Assembly (NCBI GenBank): GCA_949152475.1
Contig: OX424566.1
Location: 30,914,423-30,978,422 of the forward strand
From: Terebella lapidaria
Lineage: Eukaryota; Annelida; Polychaeta; Terebellida; Terebellidae
Direction: 5' to 3'
DNA: 64,000 nucleotides
A program made the position numbers and the translations under genes. Below the pieces are notes generated by a model. That model did not search any database. It saw only the letters and a list, made by a program, of their open reading frames with translations, and had not been told where the DNA came from. This document shows, in pieces, positions 21,128 through 33,276 of the stretch. The stretch's first letter is position 1. Each line of letters opens with the position of its first letter.

Positions 21128-24100
21128 CAGGCCCGTACGCAATGGGGATTCGACGGGTTCGATCGAACCCCCCTTTGTCTCCCACCCTTCCCCCCCCCCC
21201 CCCCAAATAAAAATCTCGCGCACATGTTAAACTCTAACAAAATTCCAAACAATGTGTCATTGATGATCGAATCACTAAATTGTTGTCACTTAATAAATAC
21301 GTTCACAACGCACAAATGATACACAGTTAGATCTACCTTTTCTAATTAAATTCGAGATAGGGTATTTTTTCTCTTCATTCTGAAAAAGTCCGACAGCTAA
21401 AAAGATATTCAAATAATTATGTATTACAGGGTGCATGTACATACTCCCACGAGTACTACACCAGCCATATGAAATTCATGTGTTTTATTCCCCATATGCA
21501 TAGCAAATATGTTCACGTTTTATCATGTGAAGATATGAGAAATTAGAAAGCTTTGAACGGTCTGATGGAAATTTGACTGTATGCTTAATACACAGTAATA
21601 TCGTCAAAAAAAATATTCTCGAAAAGTTGGGAAATGATCTCACTAGAGCTTCAGAATTCACCAGGAATCACGTAGTATGATTTGGCTTCTGGGACCCTCG
21701 AGCGGGCCCCAGACCCCACGCCGAAGAGGGCTCGCTTCTATGGAACGTTTTTAGGGTCAATATTCATTGACATGCATTGTACATTTTCTTGTTGTGATTG
21801 ATTGGTTCAATCGCAAAATTCTTTATTCCACATTATTATTTCTAAACTTTCTGTGTCGAATTTACATATTCTTACTGGATAGTTCTAATTTCCATCTCCT
21901 TACTGCTTATTTCCAAGTTCTCACTGGTACTTTCTCAAGTCTTGATTCATCATGCCAAATTCTAACACCTTTGTTCATGCAAGCTATTAAAAAAACAAAT
22001 CGCATCTGGCACAATGCATATGGAACTCAGCACATTTCACTTAGAATAAAGCACATCGCATGAAGAACAAAGCACAACGAATGAAGCATTTCATGTGCCA
22101 AAATTACTACTGCACTATTATGACGACAGACGGCGCTGCGGGTCAAGTGGCCACATTGCGAATGAGAAACTGAAGACTCCCGGATGAAGGAAAGACCTTG
22201 CTTTGATGGACCGCTGGTCCGGTGCTGTATTTTTAGCTTACCGAAACATGGCCCGATAAGCTATATTGGCGTGGTTTTTTCGTCCGTCGTCCATCCGGGA
22301 AAACTTCCGGGGTTTAGGGGCTTGAAAAAGCTAAAGATAGCCCCAAAACTCACTTTTTATGAGCAGACGTGTATTTAGGGGATTAATTTGGGGATGAGGT
22401 GCTCACACGGGAGAGGAAATTTAACATGGTGAAAGCTCTTTAATCTAAAAATTTGGTACGTTTGTCCGTCGTCCGTCCGGCAAATAACTTTTTTTGCCTT
22501 GATGAATTTTTCTGAAAATTTACTAGAACATTCCTTGGGCTAATACCCTGAAACTGTTTTTTTTTTTTCGTTTTCTCTTATTCGATCCTGTTTGCAGATT
22601 TGGCAGCCATTTTTTTTTATGAAAAGTGGCTAATTTTGGACTTTGATGGCCTTTTTCTCGAAAACTGTCTGATCAGTTTGAGATTTTTGTTTCAAGACAT
22701 CTCCCTCATGTACATCAATGGCAAGTTTCATTGCCCTTGAATTGCCAGTCTGCGTGTGGCAGCGATTTTGATTTTTTTCACGTGTCGGCGAAAAAAATAT
22801 TTTTTGTCCCAAATCGAGCCACTATTCGTTCTGAGCCATTTCCAGCAATTTTTTTTTTGGCCATTGAAAAAAAAATTGGGAGTTTTTGGGGAAATTTTTT
22901 GGGGAAATTTCACCCAATCATCTTTCATAATAGGAGCTTTGCGTGAGTAAACTCCTAGAACTTTTCAAGATAGAGCCTAAGTATTGGCACATTCAAATGG
23001 GAAATCATATATTGCGGTTTGAATTATGGATGACCTTGAATTTGACCTTGAATGACTTTGGAAGGTCAAAACGATCTTATTTTGTCAAAAGAAACGATGA
23101 TTTTTGTCTTTGGCTGTCATTTTCTCAAAAACTATTGACAATTTTCCTCAAAATGCATGAGATTCTCCCTATGTACCTTTGTGATGTGTATAAGTTTTGT
23201 TGCCTTTGAATTGACGGCCTGTGAATATAGCCATATGTCATTAACGGAAGAAACCTTTCAAGATGAAACTTGATTTCGTATTATATTCCATACAGGAAAT
23301 GTGTCTTTGGCAACATTTACGAACATGTTTTGACAATAGGTTTGAAGATCAGTGTAACAATTTATATTTGGGAAAATCAATACACTGTGTAATTCTCATG
23401 ATCTGCCGGTAAGCTGCAGCACCCTTGGTGCTACATTGTCTCTTTATGTGGCAAACAGGTAAATAATATATATGTTAAATCCAATACAACTACCGTAGCC
23501 TAGTACTAGTGTATCTACTGTATACTGTGACGAGTTGGACTCGTGCCAAATTAACGGCATGGAGAAATTATGATAGGAGAGATCATCATATTTAGCATTG
23601 AAAGAGATAGCCATCAGTTTCCTGAGAACTTTTCACATCTCAATTATCACTGTCCGATCTCAAGTTATGACCATTTTTGTGTGTTAATTTCAGGCCTATG
23701 TCACGATAATATCTGCACCTTATTAGCAACAGTGTATTATATTACAATGGGTATTTATGACATCACATCTAAAATTGATTTCAATGAGCAAAGAAATCTT
23801 AATAATAGGATCATACTAATCATCTCTCACTATTCTTTTATTTACAGGGAAGATTGCGGGAATTCATTGGGGCCTGTGCTCAGCTGCATGAGTGTGGCAC
23901 CTGTTGGTCGCGCCAAAAATTCACGTATCCAATGGAGGGAGGTCTTAGTTTCTCATACACCATGTGGCTACGCGCGGCCAGCGCCTCCTGTCGTCATAAT
24001 GTTGCAGTAGTAATTTTGTCCCCAACAATTACTACTGTATCATTATGACGACAGGCGGCGCTAACCGCCGAGTGCTTTATTCGTTGTGCTTTGTTCATCA

Positions 24101-24490
24101 TGCGATATGCTATATTCTAAATGCAATGTGCTGAGTTCCATATGCATTGTGCCAAATACGAATTATTTTTGATAGTTTGCATGGACAAAGGTCTTAGAAT
24201 TTGACATGATGAATTAAGCATTGAGAAAGTACCAGTAAGGACTTGGAAGTAAGCAGCAAGGAGATGGACGTTAGAACTATGCAATAAGAATATGTAAATT
24301 CGACACAGAAAGATTAGAAACAGTAATGTGGAATAAAGAATTTTGCGGTTGAAACAATCATTCACAACAAGAAAATCTACAATGCATGTCAATGAATATT
24401 GACCCTAAAAACGCTCCATACGCTTCGCTCGCATTTGTTCTCAACCCTCAAATTCGAACCCCCCTTCCACAATTTGTAGTTACGGGCCTG
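21128..24490. mobile_element. Compound DNA element with CAGGCCCGTA inverted ends
   Basis: The left end CAGGCCCGTA (21128-21137) and right end TACGGGCCTG (24481-24490) are perfect inverted repeats, flanked by ACATA on both sides (likely target duplication). Long inverted arms lie inside (about 21745-22150 against 24027-24425, roughly 400 bp). The centre (22.2-23.2 kb) is family-B-like sequence with CGTCCGTCGTCC. A second small inverted pair (CGTCATAATG / CATTATGACG) is near 23.99 and 24.05 kb. No transposase was found, so it is non-autonomous. The CAGG ends recall hAT elements, but the duplication looks shorter than 8 bp. Confidence 0.55.
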
Positions 24491-26675
24491 ACATACATGA
24501 TTCGCTACATTACGATATTAGGAACGACCTGGCCATAAATGTTGATTGCGAACTCCAGTCGATTTTCATCGAGGTAAAACATAGTCAGTGAAATAAAATT
24601 GTGGGTGAAATATACCGAATCCCAGGCACAAACTAAACACTGTCAATATCTAGATACGAAACAGTACTTGAAAAGATAAACGGAACTAATTCTGAGGTTA
24701 TACTTGGTACAGATTAATATTTTGATTATATCAAAATACACTCTAACAAACACTCCGATGAATTAACACCTTCATTGCATCTGGTTTTCTACCGGCCGTT
24801 AATAAACCAACCAGAATAACATATAATAGTGCGACATTAATCGATAATATATACATAAAGTGTTCTAACTACAATAATGTTAAGCGATATATCTAATCAT
24901 TTGCCCTTGTTTACTGTTATGGGGGATACTTCGTCTAGCAAGGTACTGTCCCTAACTATGACTTGTCGTCCTCTCACTTCTGAAAATATGAAGTCTATAT
25001 GTAATAATCTTAATTCAACAGACTGAACATAGCTCGACCGAATTCCCATTTATTACGCTTACGCGTCCTTCACAAACAAAGTAAAACAGGCTATGGACGA
25101 ATTTGCTCCTAAAATAGAGAAAACAATCCCACAAAAGCGTGTAATAAAAGAACCTTGGATGACACAAGGGTTGTTACAGACATCATCCAAATGAATCAAA
25201 CTTTATAAAATGTGCCTACGTAAACTAAAAACAGATAGTTCCTACCAAAAATAGTAAGCATAGGAACTTATTCAGAGTTTTGAAAAGACAATGCAAACGC
25301 GAATGCTATGGGGCTCTTCTTGATAAATACAAATGTGATGTGGAGAAAACGTGGAAAATTTTGAACAATGTTATAGGCCGAACAAATGACAAATCCTCAA
25401 TCACCGACACCTTTCTTATCAATAATAAATCTGAGACTGATCCAACCAAAATCGCTGACGGGTTCTGCAAATATTTCTCAAAGATAGGCGTTCCGCTAGC
25501 AGAACAAATTCCATCAGCCCCTAAACATTTCACTGAATACCTAAGTGAACAACCGAACCCAAACTCCATATTCCTCAACTCCACGGATCCCAACGAGGTC
25601 ATGAAAATGATAAACCCATTGAAAGGCAAAAAAAGTTCAGGAGTTGATCATTTTAGTAATCACTCGATAAAACATGCAGTTTGCACCCCGATATCATTAC
25701 GAATAAACAAATCAATTTCAACGGGAATTTTCCCTCAGCAATTGAAAACGGCGAAAGTAATCCCCATCTACAAAAATAAAAACAAGCAAATGCTGAATAA
25801 CTATAGGCCAATATCACTATTACCCTGTTGCTCTACACTCTGTTGCAAAAGTCATCCACACACGACTGTATACGTTTCTCGCACAACATAATATACTCTA
25901 TCCTAAGCAATACAGATTCAGGCCCAAACATTCAACTATTAATGCAGTTACAGAATTTGTATTCGACACCCTAACTGGCGTTAACAATAACATGTACACA
26001 CTTGGAGTTTTCCTGGACCTCTCCAAGGCAATCGATACTATTTACCATTCTATTCTGTTGTCCAAATTAGAATATTATGGTATTCGAGGGATTGCCTTGG
26101 AGTGGTTCAGGAGCTACCTAAATAAGCGTGAGCAGTATGTCAAGTTCAAAAACTCATGTTCGAACCTCTAACCCATAAAATACGGTGTGCCACAGGATTC
26201 AGTATCGGGTCCGTTGCTTTTTATCATATATTCAAATGATATACCCAACTCAGTAACAAAATCGAAATGTATTTTGTATTGCAGACGATACAACGTTGTA
26301 TTATATTCACCATAACCTTCAACACCTATATCACATTGTTGAATCAGATATCCTCCTCATGATTAATTGATTCCGGAGCAACAAATTATCACTGAATGTT
26401 ATTAAAACTAATATAATATTATTCTCTAAGAAGCTGGTACACAACTACAACAACCATTCGGTAAAAGTCGATACATTACATCATCACTTTCTGTTAAATT
26501 TCTTGGTATCCATATAGACAGTAAGCTGAGTTGGAATGTCATGTCACATTGAACACGTCCTGAAAAAATTGTCCAGCGCCCTGTATATGTTAAACACTGT
26601 CAAAAACCTGTTAAGTTAAGCCCACCTCAAATCGTTATATTTCAGTCTGTTTCATTCCCACCTAAACTATGGTAT
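24491..26675 (+). pseudogene. LINE endonuclease end and reverse transcriptase, degenerate
   Basis: The endonuclease resumes at 24491 (LHYDIRNDLAINVDCELQSI then FIEV, later EIYRIPGTN and LSDISNHLP) with several stops. The RT follows: 25280-25891 (SSGVDHFSNHSIKH, LKTAKVIPIYKN, NNYRPISLLP). A frameshift near 25850 is followed by VFLDLSKAIDTIYHSILLSK and YGVPQDSVSGPLLFIIYSND. The catalytic ADD (IADDTT-like, about 26280) is out of frame with the preceding residues, so the copy is dead. The clade is CR1/Jockey-like. Confidence 0.75.
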
Positions 26676-27387
26676 CTATGGAAGCCCATAGGAGACAGGT
26701 GCGGGGAAAAAATGGTGTTTTTTTTCTATTAAAAACCTTGCACGTTCGAACGTAGAAAGTTCAAAACTACCACGTTCGCACGTGGAAGCATTTAGCGCTA
26801 TCACGTTCGCACGTGATAACTTTGAAACTTATCACGTTCGCACGTAGGAAGGTTTCAGGCTTCCACGTTCACACGTAGAAAGTCCAAAGCTACCACGTTC
26901 ACACGTGGAAACATTATATGCTTTCACGTTCGCACGTAGAAACTTTAAAACCTATCACGTTCGAACGTAGAAAGGTGTAGGTTTCCACGTTCACACGTAG
27001 AAAGTTTCAAAGCTACCACGTTCACACGTGGAAACATTATATGCTTTCACGTTCGCACGTAGAAACTTTAAAACTTATCACGTTCGAACGTAGAAAGATG
27101 TAGGTTTCCACGTTCACACGTAGAAAGTTGCAAAGCTACCACGTTCACACGTGGAAGCATTTGATGCTACAACACCCAAATCTTTGCACGTGCGAACGTG
27201 GTAGCTCTTGAAGTTCCCACGTTCGAACGTGGAGGCGTTAAATGCTTCCACGTGTGAACGTTGTAACCTCGGACTTTCCACGTGTGGACGCAATAGCCTT
27301 AACTGTTTCCACGTGCGAACGTGCTAGCTTTTTGCTGAAAAAGACATAGAAAATTTTTACGCGCATGTCACCTATGGGCTTCCGTAG
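26676..27387. mobile_element. Palindromic-unit array element, copy 2
   Basis: Same family as 20334-21013. The ends TATGGAAGCCCATAGG… and …CCTATGGGCTTCCGTA are inverted copies. The body has about 18 palindromic units of roughly 33 bp (CACGTTCGAACGTAG, CACGTTCACACGTGG and variants) whose orientation flips near 27185. It is inserted in the 3' part of the same LINE's RT ORF. The ORF at 27238-27483 on the minus strand crosses its edge and is not a gene. Confidence 0.75.
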
Positions 27388-28455
27388 TATATTGTTATGG
27401 GGTTCTGCCCAAAAAACGATACTGCGCCCGCTAGAAATCAAGCGAAATAAAGCAATCCGATGCGTCACTGGATCACGTTTCAATGCCAGCTCTACGCCAC
27501 TCTATCATAAAACAGGCATAGCTAAGCTACATGATTTGTTAAATATTGAACTTGTATCTTCATTCCCACAATGAACTACCAAGTTCGCTGAACAATCTTT
27601 TTGTGGCAATCAATTCTATCCACTCTTTTAACACTAGACATTGTAAAGACCCCCATATAACTAGGTGGAATGTCCTAATTTTTGGAAACAGCTTCATTCG
27701 TAAAGGTCCGGAATTATGGCTAAATACACCAACCCATAAAAAGAACAGCGTTTCATTCAGCGCCTACAAATCTAAGATAAAACAACACTTCATTTCGAAA
27801 TATTTGAGAAATAATTAACTATCTAATCTAGTAATACTACCTTGATACTGTAAAATTGTATGGCTGTATTGTATCATAAGCCCACGTTACTACGGTCGCT
27901 TTATTATTTTGTGTCTTTTTGTGTCTTGTGTCTTTCTTTTTTTGGGGGGGGGGGGGGGGGAGGCAGAATACTGCTTTTCGGCTCTGCCAATCCTGTAACG
28001 TTTGCCAATAGTGTGTGGATGTGTGTGGATGTGTTTTCTCTACTCATTTCTCGTTGTATGTAATACCACAAGATTGGTCTTTCCCAGTAGTAAATGTGTA
28101 AATTTTAGGTTCAATATGTTAATACTGGCACACGTTCAGCAACTGACTAATCATTTCCTGTATATATGGGTGTATGTGAATAATGTGTAATTTTACGTGA
28201 AATTAATGTATATCTACATGTTTGCTATGTTGTTATGTGTAGTGTAGTAAATATTTTGTTCCTATCCGTTCCATACTTTGTGTTACTATTATTTTTTGTA
28301 ATGGGCTTCACCGCTTGAGCAATCAAGTTACAGGCATCGGCCTCTGGTCCACAAATTGTACCTTTCTCATACCATCTATTGAATATGTTCATTATCTATG
28401 TGCAATAGAAAATAAATTACTAATTTACTACGTACTTACTCACTTACTCACTTAC
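27388..28455 (+). pseudogene. LINE RT C-terminus and 3' UTR
   Basis: After the palindromic element the RT continues with ILLWGSAQKTILRPLEIKR and NKAIRCVTGSRF. It then shifts frame near 27560 into the typical C-terminal block (SFNTRHCKDPHITRWN, FIRKGPELWLN), ending KYLRNN at 27818. The 3' UTR contains a G-run (about 27946-27961). The end is marked by a short tandem tail (CTTACTCA)n just before 28456. Confidence 0.65.
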
Positions 28456-28456
28456 A

Positions 28457-28612
28457 ATGAGCGGATTCCCAGATATTTCAGATTTAAATTTTGAAGAACA
28501 CCAAAACTCGCAGGGCAATTCCTCAGTTGGTTTGCCCGTTGAATATTTACAGCTTCCACCTATGTTTCATTCCGATAAGACGGTGATAACGTACATATTA
28601 ATACATGGTTAA
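28457..28612 (+). CDS. Small hypothetical ORF
   Basis: 51 codons starting MSGFPDISDLNFEEH, with VEYLQLPPMFHSD near the end. Its composition is coding-like, but the ORF runs into the inverted repeat at 28597. It may be the N-terminal exon of an unknown or transposon gene. No family recognised. Confidence 0.2.
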   Translation: MSGFPDISDLNFEEHQNSQGNSSVGLPVEYLQLPPMFHSDKTVITYILIHG

Positions 28613-28728
28613 TTTCATAACGGACCGGTTATCGGGACCAAGTGGCAAATAACGGACCGAGCGGCAGCGAGGTCTGTTATGACACGGTCCCGATAACCGG
28701 TCTGTTATGAAATTAACCATGTATTAAT
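28597..28728. repeat. Long hairpin (inverted repeat, about 45 bp arms)
   Basis: Left arm ATTAATACATGGTTAATTTC… and right arm …GAAATTAACCATGTATTAAT pair almost perfectly, including CGGACCGGTTATCGGGACC / GGTCCCGATAACCGGTCTG, around a loop of about 40 bases. Further GACCGG motifs follow at 28915-29000. Confidence 0.7.
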
Positions 28729-30257
28729 TTGCTTATTACACTAAACATCATATCTAAATTTATCTACCAGTCAATAGACTAGAAACCATTAGATTTAATT
28801 CTTGGGAAATTTGTTCAATATGACATTACATCTTTCAGTCAATTGTTCGGAAGAAAAATATTCTAATTTGGTGCTACCAAGTCACTGTGCATGCTAGGAG
28901 CGTATGACGCGGCATCGGTCTGTTATTCGGTTTACTATAAAAACGTCATTGCGAACTCATATCGGACCAGCGGGGCACATATCGGACCGGTTGGGCTGAT
29001 ATTGTTTGGTGACATACGACAATATCGGATTCGTTGAACCGTGCACGTTACGGTTCAGTATCAGTTAGATGTGTAATAAAGAATATTAAATGTAAAACTT
29101 ACCGTTTTCTAGCTCATTCGACCAGTCCATAAATCCACCAGAAAGGTTGAAAACAACTGGGATTTGTGTTCCAATTTATGTGTCCTCAGCATAGTAGAAA
29201 TTATTGAGTGTGTACCTGTATACTTAAACCTCCGCACTCACACGAGTGAACAGTGGCGACGAATCACTGGGGGCGCATTCATTCCATGCTATATCGCACG
29301 GGTGATCGATTATGAAGACGAGTCCTTAGCAACGGCATTGGCCCGGCGGAGACGGGGGTGTGCAAGAGTTTGTAGTGGTACAATATCTAGAGACAATGTG
29401 AAAAGGCTAGCCCTAAATATGACCTTTTACCTCTTTTTGACTGTTTTTATGGACTATATTTATAGATGTCAACAGAGTAAAGGTCCTACAGGCACGCGTC
29501 CCTAGCGGCGATACATACATTTCAGAATGTCCGTTTGACATGAAATGTTCTTAATTAAGCAAACCTGACTTGTTATCCCGTACACGAGACACGAAACACA
29601 CGTTGTGACCGGTAGCATTTATTTTTGTAGCCATGTAAAAAAAACAATTGAACGTTATATGGCCGAAGCAGTAATGAGCGACAAACTAATAGACCGATTC
29701 TGTGTACTCAACAGAATGTCTACCTGTTGCATTTCAACTATTTTTGTTGTAATTTGTATATCACATTTCGATCGAAACTAGTTTTATGTATCAGGGTTCT
29801 TGTCCATGTATTAGGCCATCGTTTAATATGTATCGATCATTTTCATACACCATGGGTTACTAGAGAAGGCATGAGATAAAGATTAATCACATTGTATATG
29901 TAATAACCAGTTGTGATGATTTCACTAATCAATCGGATAATTGGAGGGTAAATGCGACATACTAAACTAATAAGCAGTAGCCTATCTGAATATCACACGT
30001 TATTGTCAATGCCCGTTTGGTGTTGTTATACACAGTGGTTCAGCGTCATGCAACGGACAAACTCTAAACTTGTAGCATAAACTTCATTTCCCTTTACACC
30101 TTTCATATGTTTGTTATTCTGCGCCACTGTTTGTCTGTCTGTATAGACTAGGTACATGTACATCGTTTGGAGAAATAAATAACATCCAATTAAATATCAT
30201 CACGTGTTGATCAGAAAAAATAGGTACACGTATTCAAATATAAATCAATGTTTATTG
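28729..30257. other. Noncoding stretch
   Basis: Only weak ORFs: 29164-29505 (113 codons, no recognised domain). It may include the left end of the Harbinger element, but no terminal inverted repeat was identified. Confidence 0.3.
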
Positions 30258-30433
30258 TTAATCAGACTCTGAATCAGACTCAAAGAGTTTGTGGGCTTTC
30301 GGCACCAGATACGACAACAGGCTGTTGAGTAGCTTTTCGTTTGATTTTCGTAAATTAATACGCTTCGGCTTCCTCCCCAACATATCCTCTCTGGGATCCG
30401 CCTCCTCTGCTCTCCTTTTTCTAGCATGTGGCA
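30258..30433 (-). CDS. Harbinger Myb-like protein, exon 3 (C-terminus)
   Basis: Minus strand. The acceptor TTTTCAG ends at 30434. The exon completes a Val codon split with exon 2 and then reads PHARKRRAEEADPREDMLGR and KPKRINLRKSNEKLLNSLLS, ending FESDSESD before the stop TAA (30258-30260). A polyadenylation signal AATAAA (30251-30256) lies two bases past the stop. Basic clusters suggest nuclear localisation. Phase and splice sites agree with exons 1 and 2. Confidence 0.65.
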
Positions 30434-30504
30434 CTGAAAAGAATACACATTGAATATGACTAATCGATCATCTTGTTTTACGATTGGTGTACAGTAGATA
30501 TATT

Positions 30505-31911
30505 AGGTTACCGGTCCTTTGGTCCGATAACCTATTGTCGTGGCGTTGCGTCCGTCGTCATCCGTCATCGTCGTCGTCGTGCGTCTACATTATTATCTTC
30601 AAAGTTTACGGTCGAATCTTTCTGGAAATTTGCACAAACATACCTAAAAATATTTCGATAGGGAGGTATTTTTTAGTTTTTTGATTTTTTTTCAAAATGG
30701 CAGCCATTTTGACGAAAAATGGTCGATTTCGGAATTTGGCGGTCATTTTCTCAAAAACTCTCTGACCACCTCTGAGATTATCGTTTCAAAAGATTCCCCT
30801 CCTATACCTCTGTGACATGTATAAGTTTCATTGCCCTTGAATCGCCGGTATGCGTGTGGCAGCCATTTTTATGTTTTCGACAGGTCCCAAATGGACTTTG
30901 CCATGTTAAAATTTCCTATGCTTTATACTGGGAAACTTTCTCCTGATATCTCACTTAATATTTAGATTAGAGATTAGGAATCAATTGTGGACATATAGAA
31001 AATGCTATATGGCAAATATTCTCGTGACCTTGAATTTGACCTTTGAACAGTTGAACTAATTTTCAAGGTCACAGCACAAAATGGGTAATATATCGCTTGT
31101 TATCAATTTTACAGGTTAGGAATGAATGTATATTATCATGACCTCGAACTTGAACTTTGACCCTATTTTCAAGGTCAGAGCACAAATGACTAATATCTTG
31201 CCTAATATCAATTTAGTAGGTTAGTAATCAACTGTTGACACATAGAAAATGATGTATGCCGAATATTCTCATGATTATGAATTTGACCTTCGACTTCATT
31301 TTAAGGTCACAGAACAAAATGGTTATTATCTCGCTTATTATTGACTTTACAGCTTGGGAATCATTTGTGAACACATAGGAAATGATATGTGGAAATGATA
31401 TGTGGAATATTGTCATGACATTGAACTTGACCTTAGTTTCAAAGTCAGAGCACAAAATGACTAATATCTTGCAGATTATCGACTCTACAGTTTTATCGAT
31501 TGTGTACATATAGGAACTGATATAAGCTGAATATTCTCATAATCTTGAATTTGACATTATTTTCAAGGTCAAAGCACAAAATGGGTAATATCTTGTTTGT
31601 TACCAACATTATGGCTTAGGAATCAATTGTGTACATATAAAATGATATATGGTGACTATTGTCATGACCTTGAATTTGACCTTTGATATTCTTCCTACAT
31701 AATGGGAGCTGTATGGAGTAAACTCCTAGAGCACTTCAAGGTAGAGCTTGAATATTGGTAGTATCAAACGGAAAATCATATATTGCAGTTTCAACGGTGA
31801 CTGTGAATTGGACCTTGATTGACCTTGAAAGGTCAGTACGGCAATTTCGATGAACAATGTTGTTTTAAAACTAAACATTCTTCCGGTAACCTTTCTTAGC
31901 CCTTGGGCTCA
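30505..31911. repeat. Array family B element, copy 1 (in the Myb gene intron)
   Basis: It begins AGGTTACCGG…GGTCCGATAACC and ends TTAGCCCTTGGGCT, the same ends as the 48404-51483 copy. The body has about six degenerate tandem units with AATTTGACCTT and TTCAAGGTCA. It is wholly contained in the second intron of the Myb-like gene; the native intron would have been about 150 bp. ORFs inside are not genes. Confidence 0.75.
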
Positions 31912-31992
31912 TTTTTATTGTTTTTGTTGTGATGACTTTATGTCAACTATAACAAGTATTTTCCCAAACAGAAAATTTGATACTGCACTTAC

Positions 31993-32276
31993 CTCTTGGT
32001 CGTACCTCTGCCACCTCTTCCTCTCCTTCCTCTTCTACGTCTTCACTTTCTTCTTCCTCCTCTTCTTCCTCCTGTCCTTCTTCCTCTCCTCCATCTTCCT
32101 GTCCTTCACCTGTAGACTCTTCTTCCCCGTCTTCCCCGTCATCTTCCTCGTCCTCGACCTCTTCCTCCTCTTGTTTTTCACGGATGAAGCCTCCAGGTAA
32201 CTGGTGTTGGGGAGTTTGGGGAGTCTTTTTCGTGACGTAGCGAAGCTCCCTCTCTTTGATGATCCGTATTAGATCC
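31993..32276 (-). CDS. Harbinger Myb-like protein, exon 2 (acidic region)
   Basis: The acceptor AG ends at 32277 and the donor GTAAGT begins at 31992. The 284 bp exon carries 94 whole codons plus split codons on both sides, in phase with its neighbours. It reads DLIRIIKERELRYVTKKTPQ and then a long Glu/Asp-rich tract. The Ser-rich or hydrophobic plus-strand ORFs at 31850-32240 are antisense shadows of this tract. The intron after it holds a family B array copy (30505-31911). Confidence 0.7.
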
Positions 32277-32388
32277 CTATAATGAAAATAAATTAGGCCC
32301 GTTGAAAATGATTCATGGGTGCATTACTCCAGTCTGTATTTAGTTATGTTGACTGCAAAATAAATGAGACATCAATAACGAGACTCAC

Positions 32389-32680
32389 GCGATATGTGGA
32401 TCCTGGTGCACTGACTGGTCAGCCTTCATCAACAGGCCGAACTTATCGCGTACTCTCTGCTTCAATTTTGAAGGAGGCTGGGATTCGTATAGGTCCTGTG
32501 CTGACCGAGGAAGGTCTCCAATATTGGCCCTCATGTTGATGACTATCTGCGACCAGTCGCCAGGGTCGGTCAGGTACGTCCTCATGAGAATGCGGATTTC
32601 CGCATCGGAGAACTTGACGGACGCTTGGCGCCGTGTGTTCTGCCGTTTGGTGCGTCCAGGGCCCGAAGATGTGGATGCTT
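32389..32680 (-). CDS. Harbinger Myb-like protein, Myb/SANT exon
   Basis: This reads KRQNTRRQASVKFSDAEIRI, LMRTYLTDPGDWSQIV and later SKLKQRVRDKFGLL, the spacing of a Myb/SANT (trihelix-like) DNA-binding domain. PIF/Harbinger elements encode such a protein to bring the transposase to its ends and into the nucleus. The donor is GTGAGT at 32388. In-frame stop codons lie just upstream of 32680, so the exon starts near there, but its acceptor is weak and the first exon was not found. A divergent transposase gene begins at 32893. Confidence 0.6.
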
Positions 32681-32892
32681 TTCAAAATTATGGTGACAAC
32701 TCCCGCCCCCCCCCCCCCCCCACACACACACACACACACACACAGCCTTGATCATGAATATGCCCACAAACTGATCTATCTCGCATGGTATGCTAGGATT
32801 TGCATGTAGGTAGGTAGGTAGGTAGGTAGGTAGGTAGGTGTGTAACACTTGGTCACGTGGTAGGCACAATCAGAGAGAGCTCGTTACGAAGC
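32681..32892. repeat. Microsatellites between the two Harbinger genes
   Basis: Poly-C then (CA)n at about 32706-32743, and (GTAG)n at about 32809-32838. The divergent promoters of the Myb-like and transposase genes probably lie here; no TATA box was recognised. Confidence 0.5.
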
Positions 32893-32952
32893 ATGGTGAG
32901 AATGGCGGCTGTGGAGAATATCCGAAAGAAGTGGAAGAGACTCCTGAAGCGT
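32893..32952 (+). CDS. Harbinger transposase, candidate first exon
   Basis: The ATG at 32893 (a second in-frame ATG at 32902) opens a basic N-terminus (MAAVENIRKKWKRLLKR). The donor GTAAGC at 32953 leaves phase 0, which agrees with the acceptor TTTTTTTCAG before 33841. The gene model is inferred from splice phase only. Confidence 0.4.
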
Positions 32953-33239
32953 GTAAGCAATTACCATCTTTTACAATTATCATATCAACTGCTACGTACC
33001 TCTCTCAGGTTTTGGCGTCCTGCACGACATGTCGATATTTCGGCAACTGTACAATGTCACATGTGGCCGCAGATAGATTCTCATGCACAGACACGTGATT
33101 TCTCGCCCAAAGACTCATCTGTACCGTCCCGAGTGTACATTCACGGTGCTCATCTGAGTTCATGTACACGGTACCCGTTGGAAAACAAAAACTCGCGCAC
33201 CATGCACCACATGCAGACACTCGAATGAATCGAAGATTA

Positions 33240-33241
<2 letters not shown>

Positions 33242-33272
<31 letters not shown>
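33242..33272. repeat. (ATT)n microsatellite
   Basis: About ten ATT triplets inside the first intron of the transposase model. Confidence 0.8.

Positions 33273-33276
<4 letters not shown>

Noticed and set aside
31850..32240. Plus-strand ORFs, hydrophobic and Ser-rich
   Set aside because: They are antisense to the GAGGAA-rich acidic exon of the Myb-like gene, which has splice sites and matching phase.
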